A DNA stretch of 60,273 nt, from contig JANXSM010000063.1 of assembly GCA_025352665.1 (NCBI GenBank), positions 1-60,273 of the forward strand. The letters run 5' to 3'. The stretch is from Rhodospirillales bacterium (GTDB lineage: Bacteria; Pseudomonadota; Alphaproteobacteria; Acetobacterales; Acetobacteraceae). Shown piece after piece: positions 18,984-27,900 of the stretch (its first letter is position 1; each line of letters begins with the position of its first letter). The translations under genes and the position numbers were made by a program. The notes beneath the pieces were generated by a model, which saw nothing but the letters and a program-made list of their open reading frames with translations, did not search any database and was not told the DNA's origin.

Positions 18984-19047
18984 GCACCTCTATTTATTGC
19001 TAGCCTAAAGGCGAACCTATTAGTGAGCTGCAGGACGCAGCACCCGT

Positions 19048-20451
19048 TCACGGCTCGCGCATGCCCTCGGTGAAGGCTGGGATGAAGCGAGAAAACAGGT
19101 AGCTGAGGACGGTCCGTTTGCCAATCTTGATGTCTGCCGCGATGCCAAGACCTGGCTGCAGCTTGAAGTCGACTGGCATGTTGGTGAGTTTGAGAGCATC
19201 GATCGAAATGGTCACACGATAGACGCTGCTGCCCATATTGACCGCGATATTGTCGATCTTGGGTTTGCCTGGGCCCTCGGCGGGATTGTCCTGAGCGTCC
19301 GGCGCCATCGCCACCACGGTGCCTTCGGCGTAGCCATGCTCGTTGAACCGATAGGTGTCGAACTTGATGACCACGGGGTCACCAACGCGCACGAAACCAA
19401 CGTCGGTTGCGGGAATGGCGCCATCGATCTGCATCACGGCGTCATCTGGCACCAATGTCAGGAACGGATCGGCGGTGGTCAGGACGGAGCCGACCGAGAC
19501 ATTGGCGATCGACAAGACGGTTGCATCGCTAGCGGCTCGCATTTCCACGAGATCGCGGTGCTTTTGTGCCTTCGCCAGCTGCTCGGTGGCATCGTCGAGC
19601 TTACGACGCGCCTCTGTCAGCTGCTGTGAGGCATCGTTGCGGAAGTGCTGAACGGCCGCGTCGCGCTCGGCGATCATTGCGTCCATATCCTTCTGCCCCG
19701 CGATGGAGGCCGATCGAGAGCCAGCCAAAGCCCGCTGTGCATCGAGCAAGCTGCTCAGCGCCTGCTGCGTGTTGAACTTGCTGCCGACGCCCTGGCGCTC
19801 GAGGTCCTGGCGGGATTTCAACAAGCCCTCGGCGATCGTGACCTGCTGGTTGTAATTGACGATATCGTTCATCGCCTTTTTCACCGCGGTATCGAGCGAG
19901 CTGATCTTCTGACGATAGTTTTCCGTCGTTGAACCGAGTTCCGACTGACGTTGCGTGAAGATGGACGATTGCAGACTGCCGTCGGGCGTGCCGTCGCTGA
20001 CAAAGGACGTGTGGTTCTGTTCGGCGGACAGCCGCTCGACCTCGGTGCGCAGGCTTTTGGTCTGCGCCTTGAGGCTGGCGAGGTCGGCACCCGTGAGTGT
20101 CGGGTCGAGCTCGGCGAGCAGATCGCCGGCGCGGACGTGCTGGCCGATCCTGACGTTGATCGAGCGGACGATGGACGGGTCGAGCGGTTGCACCAAGATG
20201 TTCGAGGAGCGCGAGGTTACTTTGCCGGAGGCGGTCACCACGCGGTCGATCGGGAAAGTGCCGGCAACCACCAGGAAGGCGATCAGCATGCTTGCCATCA
20301 CGTAGGTGGCGTAGAATGAGAAGCCGGGTACGGGCTGTGAGACCAACGCCAGCGTGGGCGACTGGAATTCGAGAAGCGAGCGGTTTGCCTCTGCCTCATC
20401 GCCCTTGAGAGCGATCGAGCGTGGTGTGATCCGGGCCAGATTTTGCGCCAT
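19048..20451 (-). CDS. HlyD-family type I secretion membrane-fusion protein
   Basis: 467 residues from ATG 20449-20451, two bases after the stop of the ABC transporter gene. One membrane helix lies at about residues 42-62 (ATYVMASMLIAFLVVAGTFP). It is followed by a lipoyl/barrel segment (VTSRSSNILVQPLDPSIVRS), a long coiled coil (LKAQTKSLRTEVERLSAEQN, ARRKLDDATEQLAKAQKHRD) and a C-terminal beta-barrel (GFVRVGDPVVIKFDTYRF). This is the architecture of LapC/PrsE/HlyD adaptors that bridge the inner-membrane ABC pump to a TolC-like pore. No tolC gene is in the window. The frame is open further upstream inside the ABC gene, which I do not accept. Confidence 0.92.
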   Translation of the reverse strand: MAQNLARITPRSIALKGDEAEANRSLLEFQSPTLALVSQPVPGFSFYATYVMASMLIAFLVVAGTFPIDRVVTASGKVTSRSSNILVQPLDPSIVRSINVRIGQHVRAGDLLAELDPTLTGADLASLKAQTKSLRTEVERLSAEQNHTSFVSDGTPDGSLQSSIFTQRQSELGSTTENYRQKISSLDTAVKKAMNDIVNYNQQVTIAEGLLKSRQDLERQGVGSKFNTQQALSSLLDAQRALAGSRSASIAGQKDMDAMIAERDAAVQHFRNDASQQLTEARRKLDDATEQLAKAQKHRDLVEMRAASDATVLSIANVSVGSVLTTADPFLTLVPDDAVMQIDGAIPATDVGFVRVGDPVVIKFDTYRFNEHGYAEGTVVAMAPDAQDNPAEGPGKPKIDNIAVNMGSSVYRVTISIDALKLTNMPVDFKLQPGLGIAADIKIGKRTVLSYLFSRFIPAFTEGMREP

Positions 20452-20453
20452 GC

Positions 20454-22724
20454 TCAGCCTCCCTGCGCCAAGGCATGGGCTGCGTTGCGCTCCAGCGCCG
20501 CGTCCATATGGCGATTCTGCTGCATCCAAAGATGACGGTAGATGGCGCAACGTTCCACCAGTTCGTCATGCGTGCCGATGTCCATCACCTTGCCGCGGTC
20601 CATGACCATGATCTGATGGCAGTCCATGATCGAGGACAGACGGTGGGAGACGATGACCATCGTGCGGTTGTGGGCGATGCGCTTGATGTTGGCGTTGACC
20701 AGCGCCTCGCTCTCGGGATCCAGCGCCGAGGTCGCTTCATCGAGGATCAGGATGCGAGGGTCGTGGATCAGCGCGCGGGCGATGGCGAGGCGCTGGCGCT
20801 GGCCACCGGACAGGTTGGGCGAGCCTTCCTGGATGAAGGTCTCGTAGCCCATCGGCATGCGTTCGATGAACTCCTCGGCCCCGGCGAGGCGGGCGGCGCG
20901 CACCGCATCGGTCAGCGTCAGGCCGGCGCGCCCGGCGAGCAGGTTTTCGCGGATCGATCCGCGGAACAGGAAGTTCTCCTGCAAGACCACGCCGAAGCTG
21001 CGCCGCAGATGCGAAAGGTTGATTTCGCGAAGATCGACGCCGTCGATCTTCACATAGCCTTCGTAGTCGCGGTTGATGCCCTGCAGCAGGCGGGTGATGG
21101 TGGACTTGCCAGAGCCGGAGCGCCCGACCAGGCCGAGCATGGTGCCAGCGGGGATGCTGAACTCCACGCCGTCGAGCGCGCGAGTGCGGCTGCCGGGATA
21201 GGTGAACTCCACCTTGTTGAAGGAGATGGCGCCTTCGAAGCGTGGCCGCAGGCCAGCGCTCGGGTTGGTGGTCTCCTGGCGACTGTTGAGAACCTGCGCG
21301 GCGTAGGCGATGGCGGTGCGCTGCTCCTCGATGTCCTCGATGAGCTTGGATAGCGAGACCAGCGGACCGGCGACGCGGCCGCCGAGCATCATGAAGGCGA
21401 ACAGGCTACCGATGCTCGATGCGCCGCCAGTTGTGTCGCTAAGCATGATCGCCGCACCGATGAGGATGATGAACCGCGTCATCGTCGCCTCGAACGGCAC
21501 CACCAGGGTGGCCGGCCAGTTGGCCAGTCTCTGCGAGGCGAGCTTGGCCTCGCCGGAGGCAGCGGTGCGCTTGTCCCACTCGTCCTTCTGGCTCGGCTCG
21601 AGCGCCAGCGACTTCACCGTGCGGATACCCTGGATGGTCTCGATCAGGATGGTGTTCTTGGCCACCTCGGCCTGGATGAACTTGCCGTAGAGCCTGCGGT
21701 AGGGGGCCATGAAGGCGAAGATGATCAGCAGAATGCAGGCGCCGCAGCCGATCAGGATCCAGGTCAGCGTGGGGTTCAGGATGAACAGCACCGGCAGGAT
21801 GATCAGCAGGGTGATGAAATCGAGCGCTGTGGCCAGCAGCCGCCCGGTGAGGAATTCCTTGATCTTGGAGGCTTCCGACATGGCGCGGAAGATCTCGCCG
21901 GTCGGCGTGCGTTCGAAGAAGTCGATCGGCAATCCGAGCAGCCGGCGGAACGTGTAGAGGCTGAGCTTGGCGTCCAGCCGCGTGGCCACGTAGAGGATCT
22001 GCACGCGGCGGCAATAGCCGATCATCATTTCATAAATCGTGGCGACCACCAGCAGCATGGACACCATGATCAGGGTGCTCCAGCTGTGATGGGTGACCAC
22101 GCGGTCGACCACCGTCATGACGATCAGCGGCGGGAAAATGGTCAGAATCGCCAAGGTGACGGAGCCGACGAGGATATCGCGCAGCAGCCGGCCTTCCATC
22201 ATCACCAGGTTGAGGATCCAGCTGAAGCTGAACGGCTCGTCGTCCTGGGCGAGGCCGCGCTGCGGTCGCAGCATCAGCACCATGCCGGACCACACCTGTG
22301 AGAGACGCAGCTCGTCGACCGCGACGGGGTCAGACTCGAACGAGGCAGCAGGATCCTTTAGCCATACCAGGTTCCGGCTGGCGTCGGTGCGCACCATGAG
22401 GGCGGCGCTGCCGTCGTTCAGGAACAAAACCACGGGCCGTGCGTCACTCATGCCGACCAGCTGTTTCCAGCGCATTTTAGCCGCGCGCGCCCACATGCCG
22501 GCATTCAGCAACCAGCGGACATAGGACGCCGGCGATGGGTCTTCACCCTTGGCGACGCGCATCTCGTCCTTGTCGAGCTCGTAGCCGTGGAAGCGGGCGG
22601 CGGCGAGAACGGCCATGACGCGGATGTCCACCGGGGTCCGTGGCGTACCGTCGGCGCCGCCGTATGGCGTGCGCGGCGCATCGGCGGGGCCCTGGAAGTG
22701 GCTGTCGATCGAGTCCATCGTCAT
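20454..22724 (-). CDS. type I secretion ABC transporter (permease-ATPase, HlyB/LapB type)
   Basis: 756 residues. Residues about 30-170 form a C39-peptidase-like domain (VLAAARFHGYELDKDEM, LNDGSAALMVRTDASRNLVW) that lacks the catalytic cysteine, as in RTX exporters that do not cleave a leader. Six membrane helices follow from about residue 180. The ATPase then has Walker A GLVGRSGSGKST, signature NLSGGQRQRLAIARAL, Walker B ILILDEATSALD and H-loop IVSHRLSS. It is the first gene of the leftward array, with GAAGGA just before ATG 22724. It should export an unprocessed protein with a C-terminal signal. The cargo gene is not in the window. Confidence 0.93.
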   Translation of the reverse strand: MTMDSIDSHFQGPADAPRTPYGGADGTPRTPVDIRVMAVLAAARFHGYELDKDEMRVAKGEDPSPASYVRWLLNAGMWARAAKMRWKQLVGMSDARPVVLFLNDGSAALMVRTDASRNLVWLKDPAASFESDPVAVDELRLSQVWSGMVLMLRPQRGLAQDDEPFSFSWILNLVMMEGRLLRDILVGSVTLAILTIFPPLIVMTVVDRVVTHHSWSTLIMVSMLLVVATIYEMMIGYCRRVQILYVATRLDAKLSLYTFRRLLGLPIDFFERTPTGEIFRAMSEASKIKEFLTGRLLATALDFITLLIILPVLFILNPTLTWILIGCGACILLIIFAFMAPYRRLYGKFIQAEVAKNTILIETIQGIRTVKSLALEPSQKDEWDKRTAASGEAKLASQRLANWPATLVVPFEATMTRFIILIGAAIMLSDTTGGASSIGSLFAFMMLGGRVAGPLVSLSKLIEDIEEQRTAIAYAAQVLNSRQETTNPSAGLRPRFEGAISFNKVEFTYPGSRTRALDGVEFSIPAGTMLGLVGRSGSGKSTITRLLQGINRDYEGYVKIDGVDLREINLSHLRRSFGVVLQENFLFRGSIRENLLAGRAGLTLTDAVRAARLAGAEEFIERMPMGYETFIQEGSPNLSGGQRQRLAIARALIHDPRILILDEATSALDPESEALVNANIKRIAHNRTMVIVSHRLSSIMDCHQIMVMDRGKVMDIGTHDELVERCAIYRHLWMQQNRHMDAALERNAAHALAQGG

Positions 22725-22784
22725 GTATCCTTCATCGCGCGCAGTCGGTAGCCGCGCCCCACCGGAACGGTGCCGCAGCCATTC

Positions 22785-22823
22785 TCCCAGTCACGTAGCC
22801 AAGTCACGCATCCCAGTTACGAT
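22785..22823. promoter_or_regulatory. three tandem 13-bp repeats upstream of the secretion array
   Basis: TCCCAGTCACGTA (22785-22797), GCCAAGTCACGCA (22798-22810) and TCCCAGTTACGAT (22811-22823) follow one another without gaps and share CC-x-AGTCACG. They start 61 bp upstream of the ABC transporter ATG, in the divergent spacer towards the GNAT gene. Such direct repeats are typical binding sites for a regulator. The identity of the regulator is unknown. Confidence 0.5.
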
Positions 22824-22998
22824 CAGCATCGTGCCTGGTCTGTCATAGCAAACCGGGCATACCCGTCGTCGAGTGTTTTGTCGCGTAGCACATATTTGTG
22901 GGCCAATGGCAGGCAAACCTTTGTGCGCTCTCCTCTTCCCATTGCGACGGGCCGATGACACTGTGATCGTCCGAACGATAAGGAAAGATGAATCTCCG

Positions 22999-23517
22999 AT
23001 GCTGATTCGCCCCGCCGTCGCGGCCGATTTTGCCGAAATCCAGGCGATCTATGCCCATCACGTGCTGCACGGCACCGGAACGTTCGAGGAGATTCCTCCC
23101 TGCATCGAGGACATGCTGGAGCGCTGGGCAGAAATCGTCGATCACGGCTGGACCTGGCTGTCCGCCTGCGACGATACGGGGGTGATCGGCTACGGCTACT
23201 ACCAGCAGATCAAAGAGCGCTCCGCCTATCGTTTCACAGCCGAGGACAGCATCTACGTGCGGGACGACGTGCGCGGGCAAGGTGTTGGCAAGGCGTTGGT
23301 GACGGCGCTGCTGAAAGCCGCCACGGAGACCGGGTTTCGCCAGATGGTGGCCGTTATCGGCGATAGCGAGAATGTCGGTTCGATCGGGGTGCATTCCAGC
23401 CTGGGCTTCCAGAAGGTGGGGGTGTTGCGCGCCACCGGGCTGAAATTCGGCCGCTGGCTGGATACAGTTTATATGCAGCGGCCGCTCGGTCAGGGTGACA
23501 CGGTCGTACCTGAATGA
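22999..23517 (+). CDS. GNAT acetyltransferase, phosphinothricin acetyltransferase-like
   Basis: 172 residues from ATG 22999 (MLIRPAVAADFAEIQAIYAH), the usual start of the PAT/YncA-like group. The acetyl-CoA loop is YVRDDVRGQGVGKALVTALL. ASP-containing and hydrophobic elements follow in MVAVIGDSENVGSIGVHSSL, with the family ending GFQKVGVLRATGLKFGRWLD. Members acetylate phosphinothricin, methionine sulfoximine or related amino acids. An in-frame extension upstream to 22873 has no family match. Divergent from the secretion operon; convergent with the CobW-like gene. Confidence 0.88.
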   Translation: MLIRPAVAADFAEIQAIYAHHVLHGTGTFEEIPPCIEDMLERWAEIVDHGWTWLSACDDTGVIGYGYYQQIKERSAYRFTAEDSIYVRDDVRGQGVGKALVTALLKAATETGFRQMVAVIGDSENVGSIGVHSSLGFQKVGVLRATGLKFGRWLDTVYMQRPLGQGDTVVPE

Positions 23518-23536
23518 TGGATATCCCCGTCAAAAG

Positions 23537-23869
23537 TTAGGCAATGCGAAACCAGGACGATGCCAGCATGTCGTCCTCAATGGCTGCCCGGATGGCGGCC
23601 GGGTTGTCGCTGATCGCCACCACCCGGCGGAAGAACGCAATTTCGCCGCGTCCGCGGGCCAGGAACAGGCCGGCCAGCGCAGATCCGGCGGCCGAGCGGG
23701 GCACGCAGCAGACGCATCCGGCCAGATGGGCAGCGCCGGTCTGCGGCGAAAGCCTTACGACGATGCGATCCTCGGGCGCGTCGGCATCGCCATCAATGAG
23801 CAACGCGTCGTCTGGCGCGAGATCCGCGATCGTCGCAAACACGATCGGCACCCTTGCGTCGATATGCAT
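23537..23869 (-). CDS. CobW-like mini-protein without GTPase P-loop
   Basis: 110 residues from ATG 23867-23869, preceded by AAGGAG six bases away, so translation is well supported. The central GCVCCVPRSAAGSALAGLFL followed by RGEIAFFRRVVAISDN resembles the metal-binding CxCC segment and following helix of COG0523/CobW metallochaperones (GC-x-CC-x-x-R-x-D). The N-terminal Walker A and the C-terminal CobW domain are absent. It may bind Zn, Co or another metal without GTPase activity. It is divergent from the ArsR-type regulator gene, about 100 bp away, and may share its control. Confidence 0.6.
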   Translation of the reverse strand: MHIDARVPIVFATIADLAPDDALLIDGDADAPEDRIVVRLSPQTGAAHLAGCVCCVPRSAAGSALAGLFLARGRGEIAFFRRVVAISDNPAAIRAAIEDDMLASSWFRIA

Positions 23870-23952
23870 GCCGAACTCCTTATAAATGCGGAACGCCTTA
23901 TCATAGCGTCATCCGCCTGTGCCCCCTCAAGAACCGACTGGACATAAGGATA

Positions 23953-23969
23953 TGTTTATACGATAAACA
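23953..23969. promoter_or_regulatory. candidate ArsR-family operator
   Basis: A perfect inverted repeat, TGTTTAT-ACG-ATAAACA, ends four bases before the ATG of the ArsR-type gene at 23974. It sits in an AT-rich island in otherwise GC-rich DNA. Short AT-rich palindromes over the promoter or ribosome-binding site are usual for ArsR-family autoregulation. The position suggests it controls the arsR-metH operon and perhaps the divergent CobW-like gene. Confidence 0.55.
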
Positions 23970-23973
23970 GGTT

Positions 23974-24930
23974 ATGGAACAACTGCTGTCTGGATTGCGC
24001 GCCTGCGCCGAGCCTACGCGATTGCGCATCCTGGCACTCGTCGCCCGTGGCACGTTCTGCGTCACCGAGTTCACCGAAATTCTCGGCCAATCGCAGCCAC
24101 GGCTATCGCGCCATCTTCGCCTGCTGGGCGAGGCCGGCCTGCTGGAGCGCACCCGCGAGGGCGCCAATGTGTGGTTCGCCCTGCCCTCGGCCGAGACGGC
24201 GGAGGGCTCGCTGGCCCGCGCCCTGTTGGAACGGCTGGCGGAAGACGACGCGATTCTGGCCACCGATCGCCGCCAGGCCGCTCGCGTTCTGGCCGAGCGC
24301 GCGCGCGTTGCCACCGAGAGCTTCCAGAAGCGCGGCGCGGAGTGGGACGAGATGCGGGCCCTTGAACTACCGGCCGCGGCCGTGGAGGCGGCTTTGCTTG
24401 CGTTGCTGCCGCAGCAGATGGGTCGGCTGCTCGATGTCGGCACCGGCACCGGCCAGCTGCTCGAACTGCTCGCCCCGCGCATTACCTCGGGCACCGGGGT
24501 GGACGCCAGCCGTGCCATGCTGGCCCTCGCCCGCGCCCGGCTGTCTCGCCCTGGCCTGACGCATTGCGCCGTGCGGTTGGGCGACATGTACCGCCTGCCA
24601 ATGCAAGATGCGTCGTTCGATCATGTGGTGATGCAGATGGTACTGCATTACGCCGAAGACCCCGCAGCGGCTTTGGCCGAGGCCGCCCGCGTGCTGCGGC
24701 CCGGCGGCAGCCTGGTGATCGTCGACCTCGCGGTGCATGACAATGCCGATTGCATGACCAGGCTGGCACATCGCTGGCCCGGATTTTCCGACGCGCGGAT
24801 CGCCGAACTGCTCGGCCCCGACCTGATCGCTGGGCCGGCGAGCCATGTCGATGGGCCGATGGAAGTTCGTCTCTGGTCGGCCACCAGCGCCGCTGTCACA
24901 GCACCTCTCGTTCTGGAAACCACGCGATGA
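23974..24930 (+). CDS. ArsR-family regulator fused to SAM-dependent methyltransferase
   Basis: 318 residues. Residues 1-90 are an ArsR winged helix (ACAEPTRLRILALVARGTFC, then QSQPRLSRHLRLLGEAGLLE). No clear metal-binding ELCVCDL motif is present. From about residue 150 there is a class I methyltransferase with LLDVGTGTGQLLELLAPRI, SFDHVVMQMVLHYAED and VLRPGGSLVIVDL. This fusion is known in alphaproteobacteria next to metF/metH, where it probably senses SAM or SAH to control methionine synthesis. The stop overlaps the metH start (ATGA), so the two are translationally coupled. The N-terminal start is set by domain length; the frame is open 120 bp further upstream. Confidence 0.9.
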   Translation: MEQLLSGLRACAEPTRLRILALVARGTFCVTEFTEILGQSQPRLSRHLRLLGEAGLLERTREGANVWFALPSAETAEGSLARALLERLAEDDAILATDRRQAARVLAERARVATESFQKRGAEWDEMRALELPAAAVEAALLALLPQQMGRLLDVGTGTGQLLELLAPRITSGTGVDASRAMLALARARLSRPGLTHCAVRLGDMYRLPMQDASFDHVVMQMVLHYAEDPAAALAEAARVLRPGGSLVIVDLAVHDNADCMTRLAHRWPGFSDARIAELLGPDLIAGPASHVDGPMEVRLWSATSAAVTAPLVLETTR

Positions 24931-27900
24931 CCCCTCCGTCCCTGCTCGAAGCCCTCCAGCACCAGGTACTGCTATGCGACGGCGGCATGGGCAGCCGCGT
25001 GCAGGCGCTGACCCTGGATGTCGAACGCGACTACTGGAACCAGGAGAACTGCACCGAGGTGCTGAACCTGTCGCGACCGGATCTGGTGCGCGACATTCAC
25101 CGCGGCTATTTCGCCGCCGGCGCCGACATGGTGGAGACCAACACGTTCGGGGGATCGCCGATCACCCTTGGCGAGTTCGGGCTGGAGGCACGGGCGTTCG
25201 AGATCAACAAGGTGGCCGGCGAGCTGGCGCGCGAGGCTGCCGACAGCTTTGTCGACGGACGGCATCGTTGGGTGATCGGCAGCATCGGGCCCGGCACCAA
25301 GCTGCCGACGCTGGGCAACATCGCCTATGACCCGCTCGAAGCCGGTCTCGCCGAGCAATGCCGCGGGCTGATCGCCGGCGGCGTGGATGCCATTCTGATC
25401 GAGACGTGCCAGGACACGCTGCAGATCAAGGCCGCCGTCAACGCCGCCAAGATCGCGCGGCTCGAAGCCGGGCGAGACATTCCGATATTTGTACAGGTGA
25501 CGGTGGAGACGACCGGCACCTTGCTGGTCGGACCCGACATCGCCGCCGCCGCGACCGTGATCCAGGCGTTGGACGTGCCGCTGCTGGGGCTGAACTGTGC
25601 CACCGGTCCGCAGGAAATGGCCGAGCATGTGCGCTGGCTTGCCAGCAACTGGCCAGGGCTCATCAGCATCCAACCAAATGCTGGCCTGCCTGAGCTGGTC
25701 GACGGCCAGACCCGCTATCCGCTCGGGGCCGATGCGATGGCGACCTGGGTGGAACGCTTCGTGGTCGAAGACGGTGTGAATTTGATTGGCGGCTGCTGCG
25801 GCACCAATGTCGAGCATATCGCGGCCCTGGACCAGATGCTGCGCAGGCGGGGCGGCTTTCGCCCGGCGCCGGTGGCACGTTCGGTGGTGTGGATGCCGTC
25901 GGTGGCGAGCCTTTATCAGCAGGTTCCGTTCCGGCAGGAAAACAGCTATTTCTCGATTGGCGAGCGTTGCAACGCCAACGGGTCGAGGAAATGGCGCGAG
26001 CTTCAGGAGCGCGCCGACTGGGACGGCTGCGTTGCCATGGGTCGTGAGCAGATTGGCGAAGGTTCCAACAGCCTCGACGTCTGCACCGCCTTCGTTGGGC
26101 GCGACGAGGTGAGCGAGATGAATGAGGTCATCACACGTTTCACCTCCTCGGTGAATTCGCCGCTGGTGATAGACAGCACGGAATTCATCGTGCTTACGGC
26201 CGCGTTGAAGCTGCATGGCGGCAAGCCGATCATCAACTCGATCAATTTCGAGGATGGCGAGCAGGCGGCCGCGGACCGGATGTTGCTGGCCAAGAAGTTC
26301 GGCGCCGCGGTGATCGCGCTGACCATCGACGAGAGCGGCATGGCCAAGACGCCCGAGTCAAAACTTGCCATTGCGACCAGGCTGGTGGAGTTCGCCTGCG
26401 ACCGGTACGGCCTGCAGCAATCGGATCTGCTGATCGACCCGCTGACCTTCACGGTGGCCACGGGGAATGAGGACGATCGCAAGCTGGGACAATGGACTCT
26501 CGAAGGGATCCGGCTGATCCGCGACAAATTCCCGGACATCCAGATCATCCTGGGCCTGTCCAACATCTCCTTCGGCCTCAACCCTGCCGCGCGCGCCGTG
26601 CTCAACAGCGTGTTTCTCGACCATGCGTTGAAAGCCGGCATGTCCGGCGCCATCGTGCATGTGTCCAAGATCCGTCCGCTGCATCTGATCGCCCCCGAGG
26701 AGGTGCAGGTGTGCGAGGATCTGATCTTCGATCGCCGTGCCGAGGGGTATGATCCGCTGCGGAAGCTGCTGGAGATCTTTGCCGACCGGAAACTGGCTGA
26801 TGCTGTGAAGAAGGTTCGCTCCGAGACGGTGGAGGGCCGGCTGAAGGATCGCATCATCGATGGCGATCGCAAGGGCCTCGGCGACGAGCTCGATGCGGCG
26901 CTTCTGCACCACAAGCCGCTCGACATCATCAACAACATTCTGCTCGACGGCATGAAGGTGGTGGGCGAGCTGTTCGGCTCCGGCAAGATGCAGCTGCCGT
27001 TCGTGCTGCAGTCGGCCGAGACGATGAAGGCCGCGGTGGCGCATCTGGAGCCTTTGATGGAGCGGGTCGCGGGCCAGGAAAAGGGCACCATCGTGCTCGC
27101 CACGGTGAAGGGCGATGTGCATGACATCGGCAAGAACCTGGTCGATATCATCCTGACCAACAACGGCTACCGCGTGGTCAACCTCGGCATCAAGGTGACG
27201 CTGGTCGATATGGTGGCCGCCGTGAAGCAGCACGGCGCGCATGCGATCGGCATGAGCGGGCTTTTGGTGAAATCCACCGTGGTGATGCGCGAGAACCTTG
27301 AGGAAATGTCGCGCCAGGGACTTGATGTTCCGGTCCTGCTCGGCGGGGCCGCGTTGACGCGAAACTATGTTGAGGACGATTGCGTGCGCGCCTATGCCTG
27401 CGGGCGGGTGGCCTACGCGCGCGATGCCTTCGACGGGCTGTATCTGATGGACCGTGTGACCGGCAACGGGTTCGACGATTACCTCGCGGTGCTCCAGTCG
27501 AAACGCAAGGGCAAGGCGCGCAACACCGCACGCACGCTGGGCCAGGCGGATGCGAAGGCGTTCCGGCCGGTGGATGTGGCGGCGGTGCAGGTGCGCAGGC
27601 GCAGGTTCACTGCAGACGAGCCTGTCATCGTGCCGCCGTTCTGGGGGGGGCGGATGGTGGAAGCGGCGCCGAAATCGCTGGTGCCCTTCATCAACGAGCG
27701 CAGCCTGTACCAATTCCAATGGGGCTTTCGCAAGCAGGGCCGCAACCTCGACGACTTCCTGGGATGGGCGAAGCAGGAGCTGCGCCCGGTGATGCGGCGC
27801 ATGCTGGGGATCTGCGAAGAGAAGGACATTCTCAAGCCGCAGGCGATCTATGGCTATTGGAAAGCCGCTGGCCAGGGCAACGATGTTGTGGTGTTCGAGC

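Noticed and set aside
22798..22823. CRISPR array
   Set aside because: The tandem repeats are 13 bp, have no spacers and no cas genes are nearby. No other CRISPR-like periodicity was seen in the window.
23870..23973. SAM riboswitch upstream of arsR-metH
   Set aside because: The leader is too short and AT-rich, with only the 17-bp palindrome; no SAM-I or SAM-II type conserved helices are seen.
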